Positions 33,293-43,038 are shown, numbered from the stretch's first letter. The stretch is 64,000 nt of DNA from Palsa-504 sp963847965 (GCA_963847965.1 CAWKCG010000012.1:62001-126000), one strand, 5' to 3'. Numbers and translations are program-made. Notes: generated by a model from the letters alone, not told the origin.

Positions 33293-33943
33293 ATGGTGGT
33301 GTCCGGGAAGCCTGACTGGTCGTGGCTGCGCGCAGCGATGACGGCGCCCATCGTCAGCATGGACACCTACCTGGACATGCCGGAGGAGCTTTCCCGCACG
33401 ATTGAGGTCGTCGACGGCATGATCGTGCACTGTGAGTCTCCCTCGGAGAACCATCAGGGCATTCAGCAGGCCCTGGTGAACGCGCTGGGCGAGGCGGCCC
33501 GCAAGCTGGACCGGCGGTTCGGGACCTGCCACCGGGCGCGTGGTGACCTCGACGTCCTGCTGACCGAGGTACCCTTCCACTTCAAGCGGCCGGACGTGGT
33601 GCTCTACCGGTGCCTTCCTGACGACAGGAGCGGGCGGTGGTCGGGCAAGCCGATGGCCAGTGGTGTCCTGATCGTCCTGGAGATCGTGTCGCAGCATTCG
33701 ATCTCGGCCGATACGGCGGAAAAGCGGATCGAGTACGCCGCTGCGGGGATTCCGCACTACTGGATCGTGCGCATGGCACAGGAAGACGGCCCGGCGGTGT
33801 CTGTCGAACGCCTGCGGCTGACCTCGGACCGCCAGTACGCGCTCGAACAGGTCACCTTCCGCCGCCGAGATCACCTCGCCGTCCAGGCGATCGACCCACT
33901 CGAGCTCACCCTGTCCTGGGAACAACTCGACGAATGGCTATGA
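33293..33943 (+). CDS. Uma2-family endonuclease-fold protein (DUF820)
   Basis: 216 residues (ATG 33293; ATG 33338 is an alternative). PF05685 pattern: SMDTYLDMPEELSRTIEVVDGMIV, then F.RPDVVLYR, IVLEIVSQHS...D...K..EYAAAGIPHYWIVR, which is the PD-(D/E)XK active-site arrangement (D, E, K). These proteins are numerous in Actinobacteria and Cyanobacteria and of unclear role. Stands alone next to a degraded intergenic stretch, consistent with horizontal mobility. Confidence 0.85.
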   Translation: MVVSGKPDWSWLRAAMTAPIVSMDTYLDMPEELSRTIEVVDGMIVHCESPSENHQGIQQALVNALGEAARKLDRRFGTCHRARGDLDVLLTEVPFHFKRPDVVLYRCLPDDRSGRWSGKPMASGVLIVLEIVSQHSISADTAEKRIEYAAAGIPHYWIVRMAQEDGPAVSVERLRLTSDRQYALEQVTFRRRDHLAVQAIDPLELTLSWEQLDEWL

Positions 33944-34040
33944 GCCAGGCCCGTGAGCTTCGCCTGGGGGGATCAGCGGCCGGAGGGTGACACCACCGCC
34001 GTTCGGGATGAAAGGGATCTTTCCTGTTAGGGTCGCGAGG

Positions 34041-34232
34041 GTGAGCCGGGTTCATGACATGGGCGGTCAGACGGGCTTCGGGCCGGTACCGACCGGCGAG
34101 GGGGGCGAGCCCCCGTTCTCTGCCGACTGGGAGGCGCGGGTGTACGCGCTGGCGGCGGTGCTACGGCAGCGCGGCCTGTTCAGCGGCGACGAGCTGCGGA
34201 ATGCGATCGAGCGGCTCGCGCGGCCCTGGTGA
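34041..34232 (+). pseudogene. Orphan N-terminal fragment of nitrile hydratase beta subunit
   Basis: 63 residues from GTG 34041 (AGGG 8 nt upstream): HDMGGQTGFGPV, then W.ARV.ALA.VLRQRGLFSGDELRNAIERL. This is the N-terminal helical domain of nitrile hydratase beta. It stops where the rest of the subunit should follow. No alpha subunit, amidase or activator is nearby. Could be a decayed remnant or a stand-alone small subunit as in split three-subunit nitrile hydratases; the first is more likely. Confidence 0.6.
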
Positions 34233-34366
34233 CCAGGAACGGCCTGATCGGGACGGCGCTGGTCTAGATCGATCGTTGACCGCGAAATCCGGTGAGGCTA
34301 GGGGCGTTCCCGCGGCACCCTGCGCAACCCGCTCGTGCGATGGCTATATCAACGGGCCGCTCGAGC

Positions 34367-35221
34367 CTAGCGGGCCGGGGCGAGGGCCCGGAGCGCGGGC
34401 AGGGGATCGGGGCCGAGGACCTGGATGGCGACGTGGTCCGCGCCCGCGTCCAGGTGCGCGGTGATCCCGCGGCCGATCGCCTCCGCGTCACCGTGCAGGA
34501 CCAGCGCGTCGATCAGGGCGTCGCTGCCGCCGTCGGCGAAATCCGCGTCCGTCCAGCCGAGCCTGCGCAGGTTGGCGAGGTAGTTGGTCAGGCCCAGATA
34601 CGGGTTCTGCACGCGCGGCCTGCCGATAGCGCGGGCCCGCGCGGGGTCGGTCTCGAGCACCACCTTCTGTTCGGGGGCCAGGAGTGGTCCGGTGCCGAGG
34701 ATCTGCCGCGCTTGCCGGGAGTGCTCCGGGGTGACCAGGTAGGGATGCGCCCCGGCCGCCCGCCGGGCGGACAGCGTAAGGACCCTAGGGCCGAGGGCGG
34801 CCAGCACCCTGGCCTGCGCCGGGACCTTGAGGCGGTCCAGTTCGTCGAGGTAGCTGACCAGCGTGGCGTACGGCTGCCGGTACTCCCGTGTGGCTTCCGG
34901 ATGCCCGATGCCGAGGCCGAGCAGGAACCGTTCCGGGTACCTGACCGTGATGCGGTGGTAGGAGGCGGCGACGGTCGCGGCGTCGTCTTTCCACACGTTG
35001 ACGATCCCGGTCGCGAGCACGATGCGATCCGTGGCGTCGAGCAGCTGCTCGATGAGGCCGAGGCCGCCGTCGGGGGAGCCGCCGACCCAGATGGTCCCGT
35101 AGCCGAGCGCCTCTACCTCAGCTGCCAGCTCGGGGGTGAGCCCTGAGGCCTGCCGCCAGATGCCGATCCTGCCCACTTCGATGCCCATGTCACCGGTCAG
35201 CCCAGCCGAGCGCTCTTTCAT
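34367..35221 (-). CDS. LLM-class F420-dependent oxidoreductase (TIGR03620-like)
   Basis: 284 residues (ATG 35221, or ATG 35188 giving MGIEVGRIGIW). Luciferase-like TIM barrel: GRIGIWRQASGLTP, ALGYGTIWVGGSPDG, IVLATGIVNVW, RFLLGLGIGHPE and a C-terminal DAGADHVAIQVLG. Actinobacterial members use reduced F420. Substrate unknown; no operon partner. Confidence 0.85.
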   Translation of the reverse strand: MKERSAGLTGDMGIEVGRIGIWRQASGLTPELAAEVEALGYGTIWVGGSPDGGLGLIEQLLDATDRIVLATGIVNVWKDDAATVAASYHRITVRYPERFLLGLGIGHPEATREYRQPYATLVSYLDELDRLKVPAQARVLAALGPRVLTLSARRAAGAHPYLVTPEHSRQARQILGTGPLLAPEQKVVLETDPARARAIGRPRVQNPYLGLTNYLANLRRLGWTDADFADGGSDALIDALVLHGDAEAIGRGITAHLDAGADHVAIQVLGPDPLPALRALAPAR

Positions 35222-35393
35222 TCCGCCGCACGGCCGATCGTGGTAGCCGGGTCAGTACCTGTAACAGACATCCTTTGCCTGTCTAGCCAGGCTTTAGCTA
35301 GAGATCTAGCCCGGCTGGAGTACCGGCGAGGCACCCAGGACGCTCGGCGAAATCGCGTTGTCACCCGCGGCCTCCGCTGGCTATCGTCCGTTC

Positions 35394-37025
35394 GTGAGTT
35401 CCTCGGGGCACGTTGAGGTCGCCCACGTCAGCCACGTCCTCCCGGACGGCCGGACGCTGCTGGACGACGTCAGCTTCCGCGTCGGCGAGGGGATCACGGC
35501 CGCCCTGGTCGGGCCGAACGGCGCGGGCAAGACCACGCTGCTCACGCTGGTGGCCGGGGACATCCAGCCGCAGTCGGGCACGGTCGCAGCCACCGGCGGG
35601 CTCGGGGTGATGCGCCAGTTCATCGGCGCGAACAGGACCGCGCCACCGAGTGAGACGGCCGGCGGGCCCGGCGACGCCCCGATGGTGCGCGACCTGCTGC
35701 TTTCGGTCTCACCGGCGCGGGTGCGCGAGGCCGCCGCGCGGCTGGACGCCGCCGAACTCGCGATGATGGAGCGAGACGAGGAGCAGGCCCAGCTCCGCTA
35801 CGCGACGGCGCTGGCGGCGTGGGGCGAAGCCGGCGGGTACTCGGCCGAGGTGCACTGGGACGCCTGCTGCGTCGCGGCGCTCGGGATCGGTTACGACCAG
35901 TGCCGCTGGCGCGACGTGAGCACGCTGTCCGGCGCGGAGCAGAAGCGGCTGGTGCTGGAGGCGCTGCTCCGCGGGCCGGACGGCGTCCTGCTGCTGGACG
36001 AGCCGGACAACTACCTGGACGTGCCGGGCAAGCGCTGGCTGGAACAGCAGCTGGCCGCGACGCCGAAGACCGTACTGCTGGTCAGCCACGACCGGGAACT
36101 GCTCGCGGCGTGCGCGCAGCGCATCGTCACGGTCGAGGACCGGCACGTCTGGGTGCACGGCGGCGGCTTCTCCGGCTACGCCCAGGCGCGCGCCGACCGG
36201 ATCAGCCGGCTGGAGGAGCTGCGCCGCCGCTGGGACGAGGAGCACGAGAAGCTGAAGGAGCTCGTCCGCACCTACCGGCAGAAGGCCTCCTACAACTCGG
36301 ACATGGCCTCACGGCTGCAGGCTGCGGTTACCCGGCTGCGCAGGTTCGAGGAACAGGGCCCGCCGGAACTGGCGCCGAAGGAGCAGAACGTCAGGATGCG
36401 GCTGCGCGGCGGGCGCACCGGCAAGCGCGCCGTGATCTGCGAGAACCTGGTCCTGACCGGAACCACCAGCGCGTTCGGCACAGAAATATGGTTTGACGAC
36501 CGGGTGGCGATCCTCGGCGCCAACGGGTCGGGGAAGTCCAGTTTCCTGAGGCTGCTCGCGGGCGAGCGGGTGCCGCACGAGGGCGAGGCACGGCTCGGCG
36601 CCCGGGTCGTACCCGGCTTCTTCGCGCAGACCCACGCCCGGCCCGACCTGGCCGGCCGGACCCCGGCCGAGATCTTGATGACCGAGCACGCACTGCTCAT
36701 CAACGAGGCGATGTCGGCGCTGGCCCGGTATGAGCTGCAGGCGTGCGCCCGCGTTTCGTTCGGGACCCTGTCCGGCGGGCAGCAGGCCAGGCTGCAGATC
36801 CTGCTGCTCGAGCTGGCCGGCTCCACGCTGCTGCTGCTCGATGAGCCGACCGACAACCTCGACCTGCCGAGTGCCGAGGCGCTGCAGGAGGGCCTGGAGT
36901 CCTACCAGGGCACGGTGCTGGCGGTCACGCACGACCGCTGGTTCGCGCGGTCGTTCGAGCGGTTCCTCATCTTCGCGTCCGGCGGGAACGTCCGCGAGGC
37001 GACCCAACCGGTCTGGGACACTTAA
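35394..37025 (+). CDS. ABC-F family ATPase
   Basis: 543 residues from GTG 35394. Two nucleotide-binding domains and no membrane helices: Walker A GPNGAGKTT and GANGSGKSS, signatures LSGAEQKRL and LSGGQQARL, Walker B DEPDNYLD and DEPTDNLD. Between them is a charged helical linker (about residues 270-350: EELRRRWDEEHEKLKELVRTYRQ), the P-site tRNA interaction motif region of ABC-F proteins. These act on ribosomes, some giving antibiotic protection (VmlR/OleB-like), others being translation factors. No biosynthetic cluster nearby identifies a drug. Confidence 0.9.
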   Translation: MSSSGHVEVAHVSHVLPDGRTLLDDVSFRVGEGITAALVGPNGAGKTTLLTLVAGDIQPQSGTVAATGGLGVMRQFIGANRTAPPSETAGGPGDAPMVRDLLLSVSPARVREAAARLDAAELAMMERDEEQAQLRYATALAAWGEAGGYSAEVHWDACCVAALGIGYDQCRWRDVSTLSGAEQKRLVLEALLRGPDGVLLLDEPDNYLDVPGKRWLEQQLAATPKTVLLVSHDRELLAACAQRIVTVEDRHVWVHGGGFSGYAQARADRISRLEELRRRWDEEHEKLKELVRTYRQKASYNSDMASRLQAAVTRLRRFEEQGPPELAPKEQNVRMRLRGGRTGKRAVICENLVLTGTTSAFGTEIWFDDRVAILGANGSGKSSFLRLLAGERVPHEGEARLGARVVPGFFAQTHARPDLAGRTPAEILMTEHALLINEAMSALARYELQACARVSFGTLSGGQQARLQILLLELAGSTLLLLDEPTDNLDLPSAEALQEGLESYQGTVLAVTHDRWFARSFERFLIFASGGNVREATQPVWDT

Positions 37026-37112
37026 CGGCAGGCCGCGAAGGTGCAACCCCGGGGCGCGGCACGACGTCTCACCAGTGGCAGGCAGGTTGCGGCGAAAGAC
37101 CGTTAACCCGGA

Positions 37113-37131
37113 TACTTACCGCCTGAGCGGC
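37113..37131 (+). repeat. Conserved upstream box of kinase 1
   Basis: TACTTACCGCCTGAGCGGC, 70 bp before the kinase start; 18 of 19 bases match the box before the second kinase. Contains GCC..GAGCGGC dyad-like symmetry. Either part of the duplicated unit or a shared regulatory site. Confidence 0.55.
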
Positions 37132-37200
37132 GTGACGCCGAAGGCCGTGGCAGACGGGACGGCGGTACCGGCGGAGTGGGATGGTCGCCGCTGGGGAGGA

Positions 37201-39456
37201 ATGGTGAGCGAGGATTTCCCGGCGCTGCTGGCGGGGCTGCGGGCAGACTCGGTGGTGGCAGGGTACCGGCTGGAGGCCCAGGTCGGCGCGGGCGGGATGG
37301 CGGTGGTGTTCCGCGCCCGCGACGAGCGGCTAGGACGACTGGTCGCGCTGAAGATCCTGACCCCGGCACTGGCGGTGGACCCGGCGTTCCGCCGGCGGTT
37401 CATCGCCGAGTCACGCGCAGCCGCGACGGTGGACGACCCGCACATCATCCCGATCTACGAAGCCGGCGAGGCGAACGGGGCGCTATTCATCGCGATGCCG
37501 TTCGTCCGCGGCGGAGATCTGCGCGGGGTGCTGGTCCGCGAAGGCGTGCTTTCACCCGCCCGGGCGGCGGGGTTCATCTCGCCGGTGGCGTCGGCGCTGG
37601 ACGCCGCGCACCGGGCCGGGCTCGTGCACCGCGACGTCAAGCCGGCCAACATCCTGGTCGACGCGCGCGGGGACCGGCCGGATCATGTGTACCTGTCGGA
37701 TTTCGGGGTGAGCAAGGGGGCCATCTCCTCGGCGAGCCTGACCGGGGCCGGGCATTTCCTAGGTACGCCGGATTATTCGGCGCCGGAGCAGATCCGGGGG
37801 CTGGCCGTCGACGGGCGGGCCGATCAGTACGCGCTGGCCTGCGTGGCGTATCAGTTGCTGACCGGGGTGACGCCGTTCGCGCGGGATCAGGGGATGTCGG
37901 TGCTGTTCGCGCACCTGTCTGAGCCGCCGCCGGTGCTGGCCGCGCGCCGGCCGGGGCTGCCCGCGGCGGCCGATGCGGTGCTGGCCCGGGGGATGGCCAA
38001 GGTGCCGGAGAAGCGGTACGCGTCCTGCACCGACTTCGCCGACGCGCTGCGCCAGGCGTTCGGCCTAGCTCCCTACACCTCCCCGGCACGCCTCCCAGCT
38101 CCCGACCGCTCACCACCCCCGGCCTTCGCGCCGTCCGGGTTCGCCGCGACTGCGACCGCTGGTTCGCCGGCCAACGGCACCGGGACCCGGGCCGGTCCAG
38201 GGGATCCGGCCATTACCAGGGACGTTGGAGGTACCAGCGATGCTGTAGGTACCAGTCCTTCGGGTCCGGGAGATTCCGGACATGCGCGAACCCGCTCATC
38301 CAGATCGCCATGGAGGCGCCGGCTGGTGCCGGTGGCCGCCGCCGCGGTGGTCATTGTCGCCATCGTCGCCTCCATCCTGGCGACGGGGGGCCATCCCAAC
38401 TCCAAAGCCGGCGCGACAGGCGCCCCCCCGCCCTCGCTGAGCGGCCGCGTTCCGCCGTACTACGTCTGGATCACCCCCGGCAGCCCCGGCAACACCCCCT
38501 CTGAAGCCGTGGTGCGCCAGACCGTCACCGGCGCCGTCCTCGGGACCATCAAGGCAGCCGCCGCCGGCGGCACCGTCGTCGCGGTGACCGGCGCCGCCGG
38601 CGACCGGACGTTCGTCCTCGACGAGCAGAAATGGGCGTCTCCGTCGGGCGGCCAGCAGCAATACGAGTGGCACAACTTCTACTTGCTGCGCCTTGCTGCC
38701 GACGGCCGACCCGCCGAGGTCACCCGGCTGCCGATCAATTACGGGGACGGTTGGGGGGTGACCGGGCTGGCGCTGTCCCCGGACGGTACCAAGCTGGCCA
38801 TCGCCATCCAGCCCTACAGCACCAACGGCTATAACCTGACCGAGCTCAAGCTGTACTCCGTCCCCACCGGCGCGGTGCTGCGGACCTGGGACGCCAACGG
38901 CATCATCGGACCCAACCCGGATGACCCGGAGGCGCTGAGCTGGACCTCTGACCAGAAGACGCTGGCGTTCCTATGGGCGGGCAAAGGCACCAGCGCGCAA
39001 GGAGAATGGCTCCTCAACCTCAGCTTGCGCGGCAACAACCTACTCCACAACAGCCGGGAGGCCGTGCCGCTGGGCAACGCCTCGTCAGGGACGGCGTCAT
39101 CGAAGTTGGTGTGCCAGCAGGACCTGATCATCACTCCAGACGGGTCGGCCGTGATCTGCGGAGCGGTCGTACCCGCCGATCTGGTGCAAAATCCGAGGAC
39201 CGCCAAATCCGCGTATCTGGAATACTCGCCGGCGAGCGGAACAGTAACGCGGACCCTCGCCAAGTGGACGGTGACGAACGCGGGCGCGCTGGCCCTTGAC
39301 GTGCTGTGGTCCAACCCCTCGGGCAGCGTGCTAATCGGCGAGATCCCGACGACCGGCAACGGCATGGTCGGCATGATCACGGCCGGCGCGTTCACTCCCC
39401 TGCCGGGACTGGGGTCGCCTGGGATAGAAACAACCGCCGATCAGGGGGCATGGTGA
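37201..39456 (+). CDS. Receptor-type Ser/Thr protein kinase with beta-propeller ectodomain (1)
   Basis: 751 residues from ATG 37201 (GGGGAGG immediately upstream; GTG 37204 also possible). Kinase domain about 20-285: GAGGMAVVFRARD glycine loop, VALKIL lysine, HRDVKPANIL catalytic loop, SDFGVSK, GTPDYSAPEQIRG. A Pro/Ala/Gly/Thr-rich juxtamembrane stretch follows, then a membrane helix (about 378-400, VAAAAVVIVAIVASILA). The ectodomain of about 350 residues has WD40-like/propeller repeats (LSPDGTKLAIAI, LSWTSDQKTLAFLW, VLWSNPSGSVLIGE). PknB-like sensor; tandem paralogue downstream. Confidence 0.9.
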   Translation: MVSEDFPALLAGLRADSVVAGYRLEAQVGAGGMAVVFRARDERLGRLVALKILTPALAVDPAFRRRFIAESRAAATVDDPHIIPIYEAGEANGALFIAMPFVRGGDLRGVLVREGVLSPARAAGFISPVASALDAAHRAGLVHRDVKPANILVDARGDRPDHVYLSDFGVSKGAISSASLTGAGHFLGTPDYSAPEQIRGLAVDGRADQYALACVAYQLLTGVTPFARDQGMSVLFAHLSEPPPVLAARRPGLPAAADAVLARGMAKVPEKRYASCTDFADALRQAFGLAPYTSPARLPAPDRSPPPAFAPSGFAATATAGSPANGTGTRAGPGDPAITRDVGGTSDAVGTSPSGPGDSGHARTRSSRSPWRRRLVPVAAAAVVIVAIVASILATGGHPNSKAGATGAPPPSLSGRVPPYYVWITPGSPGNTPSEAVVRQTVTGAVLGTIKAAAAGGTVVAVTGAAGDRTFVLDEQKWASPSGGQQQYEWHNFYLLRLAADGRPAEVTRLPINYGDGWGVTGLALSPDGTKLAIAIQPYSTNGYNLTELKLYSVPTGAVLRTWDANGIIGPNPDDPEALSWTSDQKTLAFLWAGKGTSAQGEWLLNLSLRGNNLLHNSREAVPLGNASSGTASSKLVCQQDLIITPDGSAVICGAVVPADLVQNPRTAKSAYLEYSPASGTVTRTLAKWTVTNAGALALDVLWSNPSGSVLIGEIPTTGNGMVGMITAGAFTPLPGLGSPGIETTADQGAW

Positions 39457-39551
39457 CCAGGGACTGGGCCCTCAGCGACGCCGACCCGGAGCGCCAGCTA
39501 GTCGTTACCCGAAGTCACGGCGGATGACGGTAAAAGGTGATTAGCTCGAAT

Positions 39552-39570
39552 TACTTACGGCCTGAGCGGC
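39552..39570 (+). repeat. Conserved upstream box of kinase 2
   Basis: TACTTACGGCCTGAGCGGC, directly ahead of the AGGAGG and GTG start of kinase 2; one mismatch to 37113-37131. In kinase 1 the start lies 70 bp away because of extra sequence, so the box has kept its sequence though not its spacing. Confidence 0.55.
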
Positions 39571-39579
39571 AGGAGGCCG

Positions 39580-41787
39580 GTGGGAGGGATGTTGGGCGAG
39601 GATTTCCCGGCGCTGCTGGCGGGGCTGCGGGCGGGCTCGGCGGTGGCGGGGTACCGGCTAGAGGCGCAGGTCGGCGCGGGCGGGATGGCGGTGGTGTTCC
39701 GCGCCCGCGACGAGCGCCTGGGCCGGCTGGTAGCGCTGAAGGTGCTTGCTCCGGCGCTGGCGGCGGACCCGGCGTTCCGTCGGCGGTTCATCGCCGAGTC
39801 ACGGGCGGCCGCGACGGTGGACGACCCCCACATCATCCCCATCTACGAAGCCGGCGAGGCCAGCGGCGTGCTGTTCATCGCGATGCGGTTCGTCGGCGGC
39901 GGGGATCTGCGCGGGGTGCTGGACCGGGCGGGAGCCCTGGCGCCAGGGTGGGCGGCGGCGTTCATTTCGCCGGTGGCGTCGGCGCTGGACGCCGCGCACC
40001 GGGCCGGGCTGGTGCACCGCGACGTCAAGCCGGCCAACATCTTGGTGGACGCGCGCGGGGACCGGCCCGACCACGTGTATCTGTCGGATTTCGGGGTGAG
40101 CAAAGGAGCCATCTCGTCGGCGAGCCTGACCGGGGCCGGGCACTTCCTGGGCACCCCGGACTATTCCGCGCCGGAGCAGATCCGGGGGCTGGCCGTCGAC
40201 GGGCGGGCCGATCAGTACGCGCTGGCCTGCGTGGCGTACCAGTTGCTGACCGGGATCGTGCCGTTCCAGCGGGATCAGGGGATGTCGGTGCTGTTCGCGC
40301 ACCTGTCCGAGCCGCCGCCGCCGCTGGCCGCCCACCGGCCCGGGCTGCCCGCGGCGGCCGATGCCGTGCTGGCCCGGGGCATGGCCAAGGTGCCGGAGAA
40401 GCGGTACGCGTCCTGCACGGACTTCGCCGACGCGCTGCGCCTGGCGCTCGGCCTGGCGTCCTATACCTCCCTGGGAGATCTCCCCGCCTCCCTCGGACAG
40501 CTTCCCGCCACCGATTACCGGCGATCCTGGGTCACCACGCCACCCTCGATCGTCACGTCACCCGGGTCATCCGGGTCGGCCACGAGTCCGACCGTTGATT
40601 TCGTGCCCGGGGGCGGCGGGAGCCAGGTGCCCACCGGCCCCGGCCACGCGCGGCGCCGAACGCGGGCATCCGGCTCGCCCTGGAGGCGGCGGCTGGCGCC
40701 GCTGGCCGGCGCGGCCGTCGTCATCGCGGCCGTCGTCGCGGTCCTGCTCACGCTGCTCACGCCCGGCCACCCCAAGGACGGATCCGGGCTGACGCCGCGG
40801 ACTTCCCCGACCGACAAGGCGAGGCTCGCCTACGCCTTCGGCGGCCGCGTTCCGCCCTACTACGTCTGGCTCAGCTCGCAAGGAAACTCGAACTTCAGCC
40901 CGTCCTACGCCGTGGTGCGGCTGACCGCCACCGGTGCCGTCCTCGGGACGGTCACGGCGGCGGCGCCCGGCGGCACGATCGTCGCGCTGACCAGTGCGGC
41001 CGATGATCGGACGTTCGTCCTGGAGGAGCAGCCCTACGACAACAACAACTCCGGCGCCGGTCAGTTCTTCGAGCCGCGCACGTTCTACCTGCTGCGCCTC
41101 AGCGCCGACGGCCGACCCGCCGGGGTCACCAGGCTGGCGATCACCGAGCCGGCGGGTGGCGGGTCGAACGGGCTGGCGCTGTCCCCGGACGGCACCAAGC
41201 TGGCCATTGCGTTCCAGCCCGACAACGTCAAGAGCGAACCTGACCTGACCGAACTCCAGCTGTTCTCCGTTGCCACCGGTGCCCTGTTGCGAACTTGGGA
41301 GGCCAACGGGACCATCGGGGGCAGCGGGGAGGACACAGAGGCCCTGTCGTGGACCTCTGACCAGAAGACCCTGGCGTTCGTGTGGTACGGCAGCAGCGAT
41401 GGCTCCGGTTCAGGGGAATGGCTACTCGACCTCACAAAGGCCGGCACCAGCCTGGTCGGCGACAGCCGAGAGGCGGTGCCCCAGGGCAACGCCTCGTGCC
41501 AAGAGGATCAGATCATCACTCCGGACGGGTCAGCCATCGCCTGCGGGACCGGCAATAGCTCCAGTTCCGCGTTCGAGGAGTTCTCGACCGTCACCGGACA
41601 GCCCACGCGCACCCTCGACCAGTGGACGACCGGCAACGGGCAAACCGAAGTGCTGTGGTCCAACCCCTCCGGCAGCGTCCTGGTTGGCGAGGCTCCGAGC
41701 GGTGACGTGGGCATGGTCACCGCCGGCACGTTCACCGCGTTCCCCGGGCCGGTGACCGAGACGTATGAGGATGAGGGCGTCTGGTGA
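39580..41787 (+). CDS. Receptor-type Ser/Thr protein kinase with beta-propeller ectodomain (2)
   Basis: 735 residues from GTG 39580 (AGGAGG 3 nt upstream; ATG 39589 possible). The kinase domain is nearly identical to that of kinase 1 over about 280 residues (same GAGGMAVVFRARD, HRDVKPANIL, DFGVSKGAISSASLTGAGHFLGTPDYS runs). The Pro/Ser linker and the ectodomain have diverged while keeping GRVPPYYVWL and LSPDGTKLAIAF-type repeats. A tandem duplication with a conserved catalytic part and diversified sensor. Confidence 0.9.
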   Translation: MGGMLGEDFPALLAGLRAGSAVAGYRLEAQVGAGGMAVVFRARDERLGRLVALKVLAPALAADPAFRRRFIAESRAAATVDDPHIIPIYEAGEASGVLFIAMRFVGGGDLRGVLDRAGALAPGWAAAFISPVASALDAAHRAGLVHRDVKPANILVDARGDRPDHVYLSDFGVSKGAISSASLTGAGHFLGTPDYSAPEQIRGLAVDGRADQYALACVAYQLLTGIVPFQRDQGMSVLFAHLSEPPPPLAAHRPGLPAAADAVLARGMAKVPEKRYASCTDFADALRLALGLASYTSLGDLPASLGQLPATDYRRSWVTTPPSIVTSPGSSGSATSPTVDFVPGGGGSQVPTGPGHARRRTRASGSPWRRRLAPLAGAAVVIAAVVAVLLTLLTPGHPKDGSGLTPRTSPTDKARLAYAFGGRVPPYYVWLSSQGNSNFSPSYAVVRLTATGAVLGTVTAAAPGGTIVALTSAADDRTFVLEEQPYDNNNSGAGQFFEPRTFYLLRLSADGRPAGVTRLAITEPAGGGSNGLALSPDGTKLAIAFQPDNVKSEPDLTELQLFSVATGALLRTWEANGTIGGSGEDTEALSWTSDQKTLAFVWYGSSDGSGSGEWLLDLTKAGTSLVGDSREAVPQGNASCQEDQIITPDGSAIACGTGNSSSSAFEEFSTVTGQPTRTLDQWTTGNGQTEVLWSNPSGSVLVGEAPSGDVGMVTAGTFTAFPGPVTETYEDEGVW

Positions 41788-41841
41788 CGCGGCGGCAGCC
41801 GGAAGGACGGACTGGCTTTCGCTGGCCGGTAACGCCGTGAC

Positions 41842-43038
41842 TCAGCCGCCGACCCTGGTGCCGCACGCCGCGCAGAAGTGAGCGCCGGAGGGCAGTTCGG
41901 TCCCGCACTCGGTGCAGTGTTGCACCGCGGGCGCCATCGGCTGGCCGCAGCCCATGCAGAAGCGCGCGCCCGCCGGGTTTGGCGCCTCGCAGGACGCGCA
42001 CGCCGCCCCGGCCGCCGGCTGGCTTGCGGCCGGAGCCGCCTGCGGAGGCGCCTGCTGCGGCGCGCCCTGGCCGTACTGCGGCGGTGGCGGCCCCTGCCCG
42101 TAGGGCGCGGCCTGGCCGCCCGGCCCGTAGGGGGGCATCCCCTGCTGGGCCGCGGCCTGCTGGGCGGCCTGCTGCTGCTGCTGCATCGCCTGCGCCTGCT
42201 GCGCCCCGAACGCGCTGGCCAGGCCGAACCCGGCGCCGAGGAACGCACCCTCGGTACCGGCGCCGCCCTTGGCCAGGCCCTGCCCGGCGCCGAGGGCCAT
42301 CTCGCCCGCGGCGTACTGCTGGAAGCCTCCGGCCAGCTGCGAGTAGCTGGTGTCCTTGGCTAGCTGCTTGAGCTGCTGCTCGTCCTCGGGGGCCAGGTTG
42401 ACGTCGAAGTTACCCATCCTGGTCATCTCGACGCCGTAGGGGTTGAGCTGGCCGTTGGCCGCCTCGATGGTGGCCTGCTCGATCTCCGCCGAGTACGCCA
42501 TCAGGCCGAGGATGGGCCACCCGTTGCGGGTGATCTGGGTGGTGACGTGGGTCCGCAGCACCTTCAGCAGCTGGTCGCTGACCCACCCCGCGATCCGCTC
42601 GTTGTCGGTGACGTCGACCGTCGAGGTCAGGTTGGTGACGAGGCGCACCGGGTCAGCGACGTGCAGCGCGTAGTCGCCGAACACGCGCAGGGTCACCACC
42701 AGCCCGGTCCGCGGGTCCTGGACGTCGTCGACCCGGCCGCCGAACTTGAAGCCCGTGTACTCGCGCGTACCGACGAAGTACAGCTCCGCGCGGTAGGCGT
42801 TGCCGCCGCTGACGTGGTCGATGATCGCGCCGAGAGCGGGCAGCTCGCTCGCGTCGATCTGGTGCCGGCCGGGGCCGAGGGTCTGCACGACCTGGCCCGT
42901 GTTGACGAACATCGCCATCTCGTCCGCGTTGACGATCGCGCGCGTGTAGCGGCGGATGGTGAGGTCCGGCCATTTGAAGACGATCTGACCTTTGCGGTCA
43001 TCAGGTACGGCGATGAATTCCCGCCCGAGCAGTGCCAT
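41842..43038 (-). CDS. SPFH-domain protein with C-terminal double zinc ribbon (COG4260-like)
   Basis: 398 residues from ATG 43038; an upstream open frame to 43323 is not needed. Residues about 1-240 form an SPFH/band-7-like domain (IVFKWPDLTI, then REYTGFKFGG and LRVFGDYALHVADP). A Gln/Ala/Pro/Gly-rich linker follows (QQQQQAAQQAAAQQG). The end carries two CxxC-CxxC ribbons: CASCEAPNPAGARFCMGCG and CTECGTELPSGAHFCAACG. Similar proteins are called virion core protein-like. Divergent from two AIM24 genes that also carry zinc ribbons, so they probably form one membrane-associated system. Confidence 0.85.
   Translation of the reverse strand: MALLGREFIAVPDDRKGQIVFKWPDLTIRRYTRAIVNADEMAMFVNTGQVVQTLGPGRHQIDASELPALGAIIDHVSGGNAYRAELYFVGTREYTGFKFGGRVDDVQDPRTGLVVTLRVFGDYALHVADPVRLVTNLTSTVDVTDNERIAGWVSDQLLKVLRTHVTTQITRNGWPILGLMAYSAEIEQATIEAANGQLNPYGVEMTRMGNFDVNLAPEDEQQLKQLAKDTSYSQLAGGFQQYAAGEMALGAGQGLAKGGAGTEGAFLGAGFGLASAFGAQQAQAMQQQQQAAQQAAAQQGMPPYGPGGQAAPYGQGPPPPQYGQGAPQQAPPQAAPAASQPAAGAACASCEAPNPAGARFCMGCGQPMAPAVQHCTECGTELPSGAHFCAACGTRVGG

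Noticed and set aside
36730..37200. In-frame upstream extension of the first Ser/Thr kinase
   Set aside because: It overlaps the ABC-F gene in another frame and has no kinase-related sequence; a strong ribosome-binding site marks the start at 37201.
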